Positions 39,632 through 48,522 of a stretch of 61,052 nt of DNA are shown here, in pieces. This DNA comes from Nitrospinaceae bacterium (GTDB taxonomy: Bacteria; Nitrospinota; Nitrospinia; Nitrospinales; JACRGP01), in assembly GCA_029261555.1 (NCBI GenBank), contig JAJDBB010000006.1, forward strand, positions 1-61,052, written 5' to 3'. A program made the position numbers and the translations under genes. Every line of letters begins with the position of its first letter. The first letter of the stretch is position 1. The notes beneath the pieces are model-generated. The model did not search any database. It saw nothing but the letters and a program-made list of their open reading frames with translations, and was not told where the DNA came from.

Positions 39632-40054
39632 ATGAAGAACAATTTTAACTTTACATGGTTCCTGTTCGGCGTACTTGGACTGCTGACGCTATGCATTTCG
39701 GGGGAGGCACACGCCGATCCCGTCAAAGGGAAAATCCTTTTTAAAGAAAAACGCTGCATACTTTGTCATAATATCAATACCGATGGGACCGTTTTCAAGC
39801 CGGTTTGCCCCGGACTTAAAAACGTCAAGGCCCTCCACGACCGGGAATGGACGAAACGCTGGTTGCTGAATCCAGAAAAAGTCTGGGAAGCTAACGACCC
39901 GGATATTCAAGATATCAAAGAGCGTTTCTTTAAATACAGGGGCGGTAAACGGTGGCCTCGGAAAAGTTTCATGGCGACCATCATCGGCAAACAGGTTTTA
40001 TTAAGCGCCGATGAAGCCGAACATTTAATCGATTACTTATGGACGTTGAAATGA
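39632..40054 (+). CDS. Monohaem c-type cytochrome, periplasmic
   Basis: 140 residues. A signal peptide (FTWFLFGVLGLLTLCISGEAHAD) is followed by one haem-binding CxxCH in FKEKRCILCHNINTDG at about residue 46. The likely axial Met is in KSFMATIIG near residue 112. The fold is a small class I cytochrome c. It is translationally coupled by ATGA to the next gene, so the two probably function together in the periplasm. The redox partner is unknown. Confidence 0.88.
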   Translation: MKNNFNFTWFLFGVLGLLTLCISGEAHADPVKGKILFKEKRCILCHNINTDGTVFKPVCPGLKNVKALHDREWTKRWLLNPEKVWEANDPDIQDIKERFFKYRGGKRWPRKSFMATIIGKQVLLSADEAEHLIDYLWTLK

Positions 40055-42672
40055 AATTTTCAAGCGTTAGGACGAATAAAATGTCACCCCTCGCACGAGG
40101 CGCAACGCTTCTCGTTCTAAGCTTTTTGCTGACAGGGGCGGGATATGACAAAACCCTCAGTAAGGCAACCATCCATTCCCCCGGAGCGGTTATCTCCGCA
40201 CAGGACGACGCCGTAAACCTCTCCGAAGCGGTCCTGTACATTTCCAAAGAATGGAATCCCACATTGAACCTAGGCGTCTATCGCGCCAAGCTCAACGCGT
40301 TGACCCAGAGTATCAGTAACCGTCTGACCGAAGGCGCCTCGCCTGCGGAGACGATCCGGATTTTACGCGAAGCGATTCACACAACTAGCGGTTACGCCTA
40401 CACGGACGAAGTCGACGGACAGGGCATTCCCTTAAATCCCAACGAGTTGTTCATGCACGGATTGCTGGACACGCGCCGGGGATATTGCATGAATCTTTCC
40501 CTGCTCTATCTGGTCGTCGCTGAACGTTTGAACCTGCCGATTTTTGGCGTGGCTTTACCCAATCATTTTTTCGTGCGTTACCAATCAAAAACCGCGAGAA
40601 TCAATATAGAAGCCACCGATGGCGGCCATGAGTTTCCCGACAGTTTTTACCGGCAACGCTTCGACCTTCCCGACTCTGAGGAAGTCGGTTACTTCCTGTC
40701 TAACCTGGCAAAGAAACAAACCCTGGGAGCGTATTATTCCAACGTTGGAATGGCGTACTACAAGAAAGGCAAACCGGCGAAGGCAATTTACTATTTGCAA
40801 GCCTCGACGAAAATCAACCCGGCTTCCCTGGACTCCCACAACAATCTCGGGAATATTCTTGCCGAAGAAAAACGTCACGCCGAGGCGGTCGAGCAATACC
40901 TCCTGGCCTTGAAATACAATCCGGGCGACCTGTCCACTCTGTATAACCTCGGCGCCACTTATATGGAAATGGGAGATAAGAAAAAAGCCATCGAAGCTTT
41001 TTTGCAGGTTGTGCAAATTCAACCGGGCTATACCCCGGCGCGCGCTAAGCTGGCCCGGTTGTATATCGAGTTAAAACGTTATTACCCCGCCATCGTGCAT
41101 TTAAAGAAGCTTCTGGAGCAAGATCCCCGGAGCCTGCAAACGTTGACAGCCCTGGCCGACGCCTACCTGAAAGTGAAACAACCCAAGCTGGCCCTGGAAA
41201 TTCTAAAGCGCGCGGAAACGCAGTTCCCAAAAAATCCAGCGATACTAGGGAAAATGGCAGAGGCCTATTACCGTTCCGGCGATTACGAACAGGCCATTTT
41301 CGCCTATCGCTATTTATTGGAAGCGGATCCCAAAAACCTGGCGACTTACGTCCAATTAGGCTGGACCTATTACCGGAAAGGAAATTTAAAAATGGCGACG
41401 GCCTGGACCCGACGCGGCCTCGACCAGGCGGACGAATCCCCGAAACACAAAATCCTGGCGCAGATGAACCTTGGGTTCTTCAACCTGCTCGGCAAAAAAT
41501 TTGACGCGGCGGAACGCTGGTACCAGCAAGTATTCTCTGAAAAAAATACCGCCGCCTATGAGGGCATGCTTCAGGACTTATCGGAAGCGAGAGAAAATTA
41601 TCCTCGCTTGAACGAAATAAATTTTTTTTCCGGTTGGATTTATTTGGAAAAAGGCGATCAAAAGAAAGCCGAAGAGAGCCTGAACAACTATTTAGAAAAA
41701 AGTCCGAATGGGGCGCTGGCAGGAAAGGCCCGCGCGCTTCTCTCGGACGCCCCGAAAAAATCGCCGCCGCAACAGGCGGAATCCGATCCAAAATCCTCGG
41801 AGCCGAATAACAAAAAAGATAAAAGCGGTTTTGAAAAAATGGTTAAAGTCCCGGCGGGGGTTTTCATAATGGGATCAAACGATCATGGGGCGGATGAAAA
41901 ACCGGAACATCGCGTGTACCTGGACGCCTATTACATCGACCAATACGAAACCAACGCGAGCGACTACGCGGAATTTCTAAATCAAACGGACCAGGCCAAA
42001 ATATATTATTTGGACGCCAAATCCGGGGTCCTCGTTTACGACGGCCGCTATCGTACGCAAAAGGGATTTGAAAATTATCCCATCAATAACGTTTCCTGGT
42101 TCGGCGCTGCAGCTTATTGCCGGTGGAAAAACAAACGGCTCCCCACCGAAGCGGAATGGGAAAAAGCCGCGCGCGGATCTGAGGGAAATTTGTATCCCTG
42201 GGGTTCCGCGCCGCCCGACCCTGAAAAGGCCCGCTATTTCCAGACCTGGACCGAGGAAAATAATTTACGCGTCATGGTTCCCGTCGACGAACTGCCAAAA
42301 GGTCAAAGCCCTTACGGCGCATTCAACATGGCGGGAAACGTAAAAGAATGGGTGGACGATTGGCACGACAGAGAGTATTATTCGGAAAAAGACCATCAGA
42401 AAAATCCCACGGGTTCCATCGGAGGCGAGTTTAAATCAATGCGCGGCGGATCCTGGCACGACTTGTCCGGCTTTATTTATTCCTCGTACAGGAACAATAA
42501 TTATCCGGGAAGCCGGATGAACGATTACGGTTTTCGATGCGCCAAAAGCGAATCGCCCAAGGCGCCTGGAACAACGTTTATAAATGGCCCGCCGGGCTTG
42601 CCGTCAAAAAGTCCGTTCAAAATTTTTGGACCAACCATTAAAATCGAAACGACACATGCTGGGCACAATTGA
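40051..42672 (+). CDS. Transglutaminase-like/TPR/FGE-fold multidomain protein
   Basis: 873 residues from ATG 40051, sharing ATGA with the cytochrome gene. A signal-like N-terminus (ARGATLLVLSFLLTGAG) is followed by a SirB1/transglutaminase-like domain. Its likely triad is Cys146 (GYCMNLSLLYL), His172 (PNHFFVRY) and Asp190 (EATDGG). About seven TPR units follow (from YYSNVGMAYYKKGKPAKAIYYLQ to about residue 520). After an SE/K-rich linker an FGE-sulfatase domain begins at MVKVPAGVFIMGS. The FGE catalytic cysteines are absent: the segment reads RGGSWHDLSGFIYSSYRNNN, then GFRCAKS. The role is unknown, and it is probably exported. Confidence 0.82.
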   Translation: MKFSSVRTNKMSPLARGATLLVLSFLLTGAGYDKTLSKATIHSPGAVISAQDDAVNLSEAVLYISKEWNPTLNLGVYRAKLNALTQSISNRLTEGASPAETIRILREAIHTTSGYAYTDEVDGQGIPLNPNELFMHGLLDTRRGYCMNLSLLYLVVAERLNLPIFGVALPNHFFVRYQSKTARINIEATDGGHEFPDSFYRQRFDLPDSEEVGYFLSNLAKKQTLGAYYSNVGMAYYKKGKPAKAIYYLQASTKINPASLDSHNNLGNILAEEKRHAEAVEQYLLALKYNPGDLSTLYNLGATYMEMGDKKKAIEAFLQVVQIQPGYTPARAKLARLYIELKRYYPAIVHLKKLLEQDPRSLQTLTALADAYLKVKQPKLALEILKRAETQFPKNPAILGKMAEAYYRSGDYEQAIFAYRYLLEADPKNLATYVQLGWTYYRKGNLKMATAWTRRGLDQADESPKHKILAQMNLGFFNLLGKKFDAAERWYQQVFSEKNTAAYEGMLQDLSEARENYPRLNEINFFSGWIYLEKGDQKKAEESLNNYLEKSPNGALAGKARALLSDAPKKSPPQQAESDPKSSEPNNKKDKSGFEKMVKVPAGVFIMGSNDHGADEKPEHRVYLDAYYIDQYETNASDYAEFLNQTDQAKIYYLDAKSGVLVYDGRYRTQKGFENYPINNVSWFGAAAYCRWKNKRLPTEAEWEKAARGSEGNLYPWGSAPPDPEKARYFQTWTEENNLRVMVPVDELPKGQSPYGAFNMAGNVKEWVDDWHDREYYSEKDHQKNPTGSIGGEFKSMRGGSWHDLSGFIYSSYRNNNYPGSRMNDYGFRCAKSESPKAPGTTFINGPPGLPSKSPFKIFGPTIKIETTHAGHN

Positions 42673-42919
42673 AGTATTAATCATCCTGCTCATTCTGGGC
42701 ATTATCTTTGGACGCGACGCCATCGACCGGACCTTCAAGAAAAACCCGGACGAAGGAACTCTTGAAAGCATGTCCGAGGACGTAAAGGATTACTACAAGG
42801 AGAACCCAAAACGCCTCATGTACATTGCCGGAGGCGTTCTGCTCGGTTTCATTTTCATCAGCGTTTTCTTTTACTGGGTGATCACCCGCACCAAATTCCT
42901 CAGAATGCTCGGGCTATAA
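42656..42919 (+). CDS. Small two-helix membrane protein
   Basis: 87 residues from ATG 42656, overlapping the end of the FGE-fold gene by 17 bases. An N-terminal helix (GTIEVLIILLILGIIFG) resembles the TatA/TatB start, but the amphipathic helix and length pattern differ, and a second helix (LMYIAGGVLLGFIFISVFFYWVI) lies near the C-terminus. This is not a typical TatA. The role is unknown. It is the third gene of the cytochrome operon. Confidence 0.7.
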   Translation: MLGTIEVLIILLILGIIFGRDAIDRTFKKNPDEGTLESMSEDVKDYYKENPKRLMYIAGGVLLGFIFISVFFYWVITRTKFLRMLGL

Positions 42920-42972
42920 CTCCTTCTGGGCTTCGAAAAGCTCAGCCTGACATATGGACGCCGGCCCCGGCG

Positions 42973-43449
42973 CTAGTAGTTGAACCCGTTTGAGCGAGTG
43001 TGAAAGTAGGGTTCCCCGCCTTTAAGAATATTTCCGCCGACTACTTTCCCCACATACAAAACGTGATCTCCGGTCTGCGTTTGCGCCTCCAGCTCGCATT
43101 CCAGATAAGCCAGGGCGTCGGTTAAAATCTCCGCTCCATTCAAGCCGCGCTTGGTTTTCAATCCTTTGAAAATCGATTCGCCTTCCTTCGGCGCTTTAAA
43201 AAAATACTTCATCAGCGTTTCGGAATCCTTGCCCAAAACATTTATGATGAAGGACCCCGACGCTTCAACCAAAACCCGGGCGGGGCGAGCCGTCGCCAGC
43301 ATGACGGATATCATTGGAGGGTCAAAAGAACACTGATTCACCCAGCTGGCCAAAACCGCGTCCTCGCGTTTTTCATGTTTCGCCGTGAGAACGTACAAAC
43401 CGCTCGATACGGCCCCCAACGCTTTTCCCAATTGCTTTTTATTCTTCAA
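42973..43449 (-). CDS. Flavin reductase-like (FMN-binding split barrel) protein
   Basis: 158 residues from a TTG at 43449, chosen because AAGGAGG lies five to six bases upstream and because similarity starts at KNKKQLGKALGAVSSGLYVLTAK. The split-barrel pattern is clear: SGLYVLTAKHEKREDAVLASWVNQCSFDPPMISVML, then a SFIINVLG strand and the C-terminal DHVLYVGKVVGGNIL. Members are NAD(P)H:flavin reductases or F420/FMN-binding proteins. Convergent with the 87-residue membrane gene and 34 bases from the AmrS gene, upstream on the same strand. Confidence 0.88.
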   Translation of the reverse strand: MKNKKQLGKALGAVSSGLYVLTAKHEKREDAVLASWVNQCSFDPPMISVMLATARPARVLVEASGSFIINVLGKDSETLMKYFFKAPKEGESIFKGLKTKRGLNGAEILTDALAYLECELEAQTQTGDHVLYVGKVVGGNILKGGEPYFHTRSNGFNY

Positions 43450-43483
43450 GAATTCCTCCTTATTGTATTGGCGTCGCCAACCA

Positions 43484-44536
43484 CTAATTATTCCATCGAC
43501 CGGGAATGGACTCGCCGCACTTCGGACAGGCGCCATCCTTCAGCCGGTTTGATTTTACCCGAAACCCGACGCGATCGATCAACAGAGTATCGCATTTGGG
43601 GCAAAACGTGCTCTCCGTATTTCCAGTCTGGCCGGGCCGGTTCCCCGAGTAAATAAACTTGAGCCCCGCCTTGCGTCCCAGTTCGCGGGCGCGTAACAAG
43701 GTGGAAACGGGGGTCCAATCTCGGTCCTGCATTTTATAATCGGGATGGAAGGCTGTGACGTGCCAGGGAATATCGACGGAAACTCCCGCTATAAACCCCG
43801 CGATCTGGCCCAACTCCCGGTCAGAATCGTTGTAGCCCGGAACCGTCAGGGTAACAATTTCCAACCAAAACCCCATATCGTATACGCGGCGAATGGAATC
43901 CAAAACGTTGTCCAGACCGCCGCCCAACCGCCGGTAATTTTTTTCGTCGAAACATTTGAGATCGATTTTATACAAGTCCACCCAGGGGCGGATGTATTCC
44001 AGAACTTCCGGCGTGGCGTTGCCGTTGGAAACGTAACCGCAAACCAGTCCGCGCCGCTTGGCTTCGCGAAACACTTCCACCGCCCATTCGCTGGTGATCA
44101 ACGGTTCGTTGTAGGTCGACACAACGACCTTAGAACCCCGCCGCTCGGCCAGGTCGCAGATTTGTTCGGGGGTCGTAGGGGATGCGTCCTGACTGGCTGA
44201 TTCGTCGCGAATGGATTGCGAGGTGTGCCAGTTTTGGCAGTAGGCGCATCGGAAGTCGCAACCCAGCATGCCAAAGCTCATCGCCAGACTGCCGGGATAG
44301 GCGTGGAAGAACGGTTTTTTTTCGATGGGATCGCTGTTCAGGCCGGAGACGTAATTGAAGGGAACCATCAACGTTCCCGCCGAATTGAACCTGACCTTGC
44401 AGACGCCTCTTTGTCCCGGATTCAATTTACAACGATGGCCGCAGGCGGTGCAGATCAACCGGTTTTCGGGAAGCGGCTCGACCAGTTCTCCGGGCCGGGT
44501 GAGTTTGTCCAGAGGGGATTCCGCGATGGCGGCCAT
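43484..44536 (-). CDS. Radical SAM protein of the AmmeMemoRadiSam (AmrS) type
   Basis: 350 residues. The N-terminal zinc-type cysteines CTACGHRCKLNPGQRGVCKVR lead into the 4Fe-4S radical SAM motif in MLGCDFRCAYCQNWHTSQ. The SPKVVVSTYNEPLITSEW strand and WHVTAFHPDYKM fit AmrS, which works with AMMECR1 and Memo partner proteins in some genomes. A C-terminal rubredoxin-like Cys pair (CPKC...CPKCGES) is present. Partner genes are not seen. The flavin reductase gene downstream could provide electrons, though this is only an association. Confidence 0.9.
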   Translation of the reverse strand: MAAIAESPLDKLTRPGELVEPLPENRLICTACGHRCKLNPGQRGVCKVRFNSAGTLMVPFNYVSGLNSDPIEKKPFFHAYPGSLAMSFGMLGCDFRCAYCQNWHTSQSIRDESASQDASPTTPEQICDLAERRGSKVVVSTYNEPLITSEWAVEVFREAKRRGLVCGYVSNGNATPEVLEYIRPWVDLYKIDLKCFDEKNYRRLGGGLDNVLDSIRRVYDMGFWLEIVTLTVPGYNDSDRELGQIAGFIAGVSVDIPWHVTAFHPDYKMQDRDWTPVSTLLRARELGRKAGLKFIYSGNRPGQTGNTESTFCPKCDTLLIDRVGFRVKSNRLKDGACPKCGESIPGRWNN

Positions 44537-44555
44537 TTGGTTCTTCTCCCGGAAT

Positions 44556-45008
44556 TTATTCCGTTGTTATGTCCTCGGACTTGTCTAAAGCGGCGATGGC
44601 GGTGTGCCAACCCAGGCTGGCGCACTTAATCCTGGAGGGATACTCCCGAATGCCGACGAACAGTTTGAGCTTGCCCAGGCGGTTTTCATCCTTTTCCGGA
44701 TCCAACTCGCCCAACACCATTTTGTGAAACTCGTCGAAAATAACGCGCGCCTCGTCGACTTTTTTTCCCTTCAAGACGGCGGTCATCAACGAAGCGCTGG
44801 ACTTGGAAATGGCGCATCCGGCTCCGACAAAGCCGGCGTCCTGAATAACGTCTTCGTCGTCCACGGTCAGGTAAACGGTGTAGTCGTCGCCGCACAACGG
44901 ATTGAACCCGTGGCTGGAATGGGTGGCGTTCTTGATTTCCCGAAAATTCTTCGGATTTTTATTGTGGTCGAGAATGACCCGTTGATAAAGTTCTTTATTG
45001 TAGGACAT
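44556..45008 (-). CDS. sufU: SufU-type Fe-S cluster scaffold/zinc transfer protein
   Basis: 150 residues. The three IscU-type cysteines are present: GFNPLCGDDYTVYL (with the aspartate), GAGCAISKSSASLM and SRIKCASLGW. The N-terminus MSYNKELYQRVILDHNKNPKNF and the C-terminal extension between helices are typical of SufU rather than IscU. In Bacillus SufU accepts persulfide from SufS through a bound zinc. It is the last gene of the suf operon, 29 bases after sufS. No SufE is present, in line with the SufU-type system. Confidence 0.94.
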   Translation of the reverse strand: MSYNKELYQRVILDHNKNPKNFREIKNATHSSHGFNPLCGDDYTVYLTVDDEDVIQDAGFVGAGCAISKSSASLMTAVLKGKKVDEARVIFDEFHKMVLGELDPEKDENRLGKLKLFVGIREYPSRIKCASLGWHTAIAALDKSEDITTE

Positions 45009-45037
45009 ACCCGGTTCCTTTTCTTATTTGTAACGCT

Positions 45038-46291
45038 CTAGGAGAAAATTTTAATACAGCGTTGGATGCTGGCTGCGAGCGCGTCCAACTCTTCCGGCTT
45101 GTTGTAAAACGACATTGAAGCCCGCGCGGTCGCGGGAACGCCGTAACGTTTCATGGTGGGCTGGGCGCAATGGTGCCCTCCCCTCACGGCGATCCCGTCT
45201 TCGTCCAGAATGGTGACAATGTCGTGCGGATGCGCGTCCTCAAGATAAAACGAAATGAGCGCGGCTTTTTCCCTGGCCTGACCGATGATCCTCAATCCTT
45301 CGATATCGCTCAGCAAACGCGTTCCATATTCCAACAGGCTGTGTTCGTACTCGCCGATCTTTTCGATCCCGATAGCGTTCAAATAGTCGATAGCTTCGCC
45401 CAATCCGATCACCTGCGAGATGGGCGGCGTGCCCGCCTCAAACCGCATCGGCGGTTTTTGATACGTCGATTTTTCCAATGTCACCTGCAAAATCATATCG
45501 CCGCCGGTCACATAAGGAGGCATGGTCTCCAACACTTCCATCTTTCCGAACAGGCCGCCGATCCCGCTCGGCGCGTACATTTTGTGCCCGGAAAACGTGT
45601 AAAAATCGCAATCCAGATCCTGAACGTCAATTTTCATATGCGGCGTACTTTGCGCCCCGTCGATCATGACCTTGGCTCCGGCGTCGTGAGCCTTTCGGAT
45701 GATTTCCTTGATGGGATTGACGGTTCCCAATGCGTTGGAAACGTGATTGACGGCGACCAGTTTGGTTTTCGGACCCAACAACCGGTCGTATTCCTCCATT
45801 ACCAACTCACCGGCGTCGTTCACCGGGATAACTTTCAGTACGGCGCCTTTTTCCTCGCACAAAACCTGCCAGGGCACGGTGTTGGCGTGATGCTCGATAT
45901 TGGAGATGATAATTTCGTCGCCCGCGCCGATGAACTTGCGCCCGTAACTGTAGGCCACCAGATTGATCGCTTGCGTGGTGCCGCTGGTGAAAATTATTTC
46001 CTCCTTGGTCGGCGCGCCGAGAAAGTCGGCCATTTTCTGCCGGCTCTCTTCGTACAATTGCGTGGACCGCTCGCTGAGTTTATAAGCTCCGCGCCGAACG
46101 GTTCCGTATTCTTCCGACTCGAACTTGTACATCCGGTCGATCACCTGCCGAGGCTTTTGAGTCGTTGCCGCATTGTCCAGATAGATCAGCGGTTTGCCGT
46201 GAACCTTCTGGGACAGAATCGGAAAATCCTTGCGGATAGCCTCGACGTCGAACGCCGGAGCTTTTATTTTTAACGTCGAGGCGTCAGCCAT
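45038..46291 (-). CDS. sufS: SufS-type cysteine desulfurase
   Basis: 417 residues. This is a group II PLP-dependent desulfurase. The PLP lysine lies in FYTFSGHKMYAPSGIGGLFG, and the persulfide cysteine in RGGHHCAQPTMKRYG. Other family motifs are LIYLDNAATTQKP, FTSGTTQAINLVA, ISNIEHHANTVPW and HVSNALGTVNP. It mobilises sulfur from cysteine for cluster assembly, handing it to SufU. The gene overlaps the end of sufD by eight bases. Confidence 0.97.
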   Translation of the reverse strand: MADASTLKIKAPAFDVEAIRKDFPILSQKVHGKPLIYLDNAATTQKPRQVIDRMYKFESEEYGTVRRGAYKLSERSTQLYEESRQKMADFLGAPTKEEIIFTSGTTQAINLVAYSYGRKFIGAGDEIIISNIEHHANTVPWQVLCEEKGAVLKVIPVNDAGELVMEEYDRLLGPKTKLVAVNHVSNALGTVNPIKEIIRKAHDAGAKVMIDGAQSTPHMKIDVQDLDCDFYTFSGHKMYAPSGIGGLFGKMEVLETMPPYVTGGDMILQVTLEKSTYQKPPMRFEAGTPPISQVIGLGEAIDYLNAIGIEKIGEYEHSLLEYGTRLLSDIEGLRIIGQAREKAALISFYLEDAHPHDIVTILDEDGIAVRGGHHCAQPTMKRYGVPATARASMSFYNKPEELDALAASIQRCIKIFS

Positions 46292-47600
46292 TTTTAGCCT
46301 CCAATTTTTTTAACAACGTGTCGTTCAAATCCGCAACCGCTTCCGGGTGGGGAATCGATTCGATAATACTTTGGGCGAAGCTGGTGGTGAGCAAGGACCT
46401 GGCCGCTTCCCGGCTCAGCCCTCGGGTTTGCAAATAAAACAACTGATCGCCGTCGATCTGCCCGACGGTATTGCCGTGGGTGCATTTCACGTCGTCGGCG
46501 AAAATCATGAGATTGGGTTTTCCGTCGGCGTGGGCGCCGTCCGACAACATTAAATTGTTGATCAACTGGTCGGACCGCGTGAGTTGCGCGCCTTGATTGA
46601 CGATCACCGTGCCGTCGATGCTGGAGCGCCCCTGGTCGTTGATAACATTTTTAAAATTCTGCTCGCTGACGCAATGCGGCGCTTCGTGATGAATGCGGAT
46701 GAAACGGTGCGCCTGCTCCTCGTCGCGCAAAACGGTCACGCCTTTCATGCTCATTTCCGCGCCGGGTTCCTGGAGTCGGCATTCAAAATGGTCTCGCGCC
46801 AGCCGGGCGCCGGAAAGCGAGCCGATCAAATTAAACCGGCTGTCTTTTTTTTGCCGCACGCGCGTTTTGCAAAAATGCCGGGAGTTTCCGAGATCGGCTT
46901 GAATTTGCGTCAGCCCGACGCAGGAGTTTTCCTCCAGAATAAAATCCTGCGCGGCGTCGACCAGATAGTTTTCTCTCTGCCCCACAAACTTGACAATAAA
47001 ATTTGATTCGGAGCCTCGTCCAGCCCGAACCAACAAGCGCGGAAAAGACGCTTTGGGCTTTTCGCCGCCTGTAGAAATGCAAAGCAATAATACCGGTGAC
47101 TTCAACGCCGTATCGGCGGGAACGTCTATAAAAATTCCTTCGGAAAAGAAAGCGGCGTTTAAGGAAGCAAAAACGTCGTTCTCATTTTCGGCGCCGGAGC
47201 GAAGGTAATCGCGTACCTCTGCCTGACCTAAGGCTTCGCTCAATCCTGATACTTTAACGCCGTTCATTCCTTCGGTATTGGACAATTCTTCGTTCAAAAA
47301 CCCGTTGACCAGAACCAGCCGGGTTTGCTCGCAAGCTGAATAGGACGCGGATTCGATAAACTCTTTGGACACGGCCTCAGGTCCAGCCAACGCATAGGGC
47401 GTCGCAACCGTATCGACCGTCCGGACGTAGGTGAACATCTCGTGTTTTGAGTGCGGAAATTTCAATAACTCAAAACGCTGAATGCCCGCTTGATTCAATT
47501 CCTTGACCGCTTCCGGCGCCTGGGTCGATTGTTGACGGCCCTTGTGCAGTTCCAGAAAAGCGCTTTCCGCCTGGGCGGTTTCTTCCGTAGTTGTGGACAT
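46284..47600 (-). CDS. sufD: SufD, Fe-S assembly subunit of SufBC2D
   Basis: 438 residues. The C-terminal beta-helix core has RSSIDGTVIVNQGAQLTRSDQLINNLMLSDGAHADGKPNLMIFADDVKCTHGNTVGQ, shortened here to key parts: GTVIVNQGA, CTHGNTVGQID, LQTRGLSREAA. His in KCTHG is the position used at the SufB-SufD interface. The N-terminus is variable. Together with SufB and SufC it forms the complex on which new clusters are built. It begins ten bases after sufC and overlaps sufS. Confidence 0.95.
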   Translation of the reverse strand: MSTTTEETAQAESAFLELHKGRQQSTQAPEAVKELNQAGIQRFELLKFPHSKHEMFTYVRTVDTVATPYALAGPEAVSKEFIESASYSACEQTRLVLVNGFLNEELSNTEGMNGVKVSGLSEALGQAEVRDYLRSGAENENDVFASLNAAFFSEGIFIDVPADTALKSPVLLLCISTGGEKPKASFPRLLVRAGRGSESNFIVKFVGQRENYLVDAAQDFILEENSCVGLTQIQADLGNSRHFCKTRVRQKKDSRFNLIGSLSGARLARDHFECRLQEPGAEMSMKGVTVLRDEEQAHRFIRIHHEAPHCVSEQNFKNVINDQGRSSIDGTVIVNQGAQLTRSDQLINNLMLSDGAHADGKPNLMIFADDVKCTHGNTVGQIDGDQLFYLQTRGLSREAARSLLTTSFAQSIIESIPHPEAVADLNDTLLKKLEAKNG

Positions 47601-47610
47601 GGCTTCTCCT

Positions 47611-48366
47611 TTAAGTCGCGGGCGCGGTCAACCAGTCGTAACCCTGCGCCTCTAATTGCAGAGCCAAATCCTTTTCGCCGGACTTTACAATCTTTCCGGC
47701 GCTCATGACGTGCACGAAATGAGGCTGAATGTATTCCAACAGGCGCTGGTAGTGGGTGATGAGGATGACGGCGTTCTCGCCGGAGATGAGCCGGTTGATT
47801 CCCTGGGACACGGCCTTCAGGGCGTCGATATCCAGTCCGGAATCGGTTTCGTCCAGGATGGCGAGTTTCGGTTCCAGAATGGCCATTTGCAAAATTTCAT
47901 TTTTCTTTTTTTCGCCGCCGGAAAATCCGTCGTTCAAAAAACGCTCCTTGTACTTGTGATCCATTTCCACCAGCTTCATTTTAGCGTCGAGAATTTCCTC
48001 GAAATCGAGCGGATCAATTTCTTCGGCGTCCGGATCCTTATAAAGGAGGCGAGCGTTGTACGCCATGCGTAAAAACTCAGAATTGTTCACGCCGGGAATT
48101 TCCACCGGATATTGGAAGCCCATGAATATGCCTTCCAATGCGCGCGCTTCCGGTTCCATATCCAAAAGGTTTTTGCCTTCGTAAGTCACCGTACCGCCGG
48201 TCACTTCGTAATCCGGGTGGCCCGCCAGTACTTTAGACAAGGTGCTCTTGCCGGACCCGTTGGGTCCCATGATGGCGTGCACTTCGCCCTTTTTGATCGT
48301 CAGGTCGACGCCTTTGATTATTTCCGTGCCTTCAAACCCGGCATGTAAATCTTTTATTTCCAACAT
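47611..48366 (-). CDS. sufC: SufC, cytoplasmic ABC-type ATPase of the Fe-S assembly complex
   Basis: 251 residues. Walker [12 protein letters not shown] near residue 35, signature [15 protein letters not shown], Walker [17 protein letters not shown], and the SufC-specific [17 protein letters not shown]-like region ([17 protein letters not shown]). It is an ATPase without a membrane partner that drives conformational change of SufB-SufD. A GAGGG ribosome-binding site precedes the start. The gene is separated from sufB by a 156-base spacer carrying an intrinsic terminator. Confidence 0.97.
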   Translation of the reverse strand: MLEIKDLHAGFEGTEIIKGVDLTIKKGEVHAIMGPNGSGKSTLSKVLAGHPDYEVTGGTVTYEGKNLLDMEPEARALEGIFMGFQYPVEIPGVNNSEFLRMAYNARLLYKDPDAEEIDPLDFEEILDAKMKLVEMDHKYKERFLNDGFSGGEKKKNEILQMAILEPKLAILDETDSGLDIDALKAVSQGINRLISGENAVILITHYQRLLEYIQPHFVHVMSAGKIVKSGEKDLALQLEAQGYDWLTAPAT

Positions 48367-48432
48367 GAATAATTTCCCTCAATTTAAAAATCTATAAAAC
48401 TTAAAATGTTTTTTATTTAGCGTCAAACAAGA

Positions 48433-48451
48433 AAGACCCCGACGGGGCCTT
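48433..48451 (-). terminator. Intrinsic terminator or attenuator between sufB and sufC
   Basis: On the minus strand an A-rich stretch precedes an eight-base-pair stem (AAGGCCCC/GGGGTCTT, loop GTC, one G-U pair) followed by TCTTGTTTG. It lies 72 to 90 bases past the sufB stop and before sufC. It looks like an intrinsic terminator that may let only part of the transcripts continue. Confidence 0.6.
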
Positions 48452-48522
48452 CCGGTTTTTGATAACTCAAATTTAAAACCCTGCTTGCGAAAAATGCGCC
48501 GGCTGAAATAAAGTTTTTCGCT

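Noticed and set aside
40051-42672. Active formylglycine-generating enzyme
   Set aside because: The C-terminal domain has the fold but lacks both catalytic cysteines in the RGGS...GFRC segment, and no sulfatase gene is near.
42656-42919. TatA/TatB
   Set aside because: The N-terminal helix is similar, but a second membrane helix near the C-terminus and no long amphipathic helix argue against it.
45170-46273. Long plus-strand open frame (367 codons) opposite sufS
   Set aside because: It is the antisense shadow of sufS. Its composition mirrors the opposite strand and it has no motifs or ribosome-binding site.
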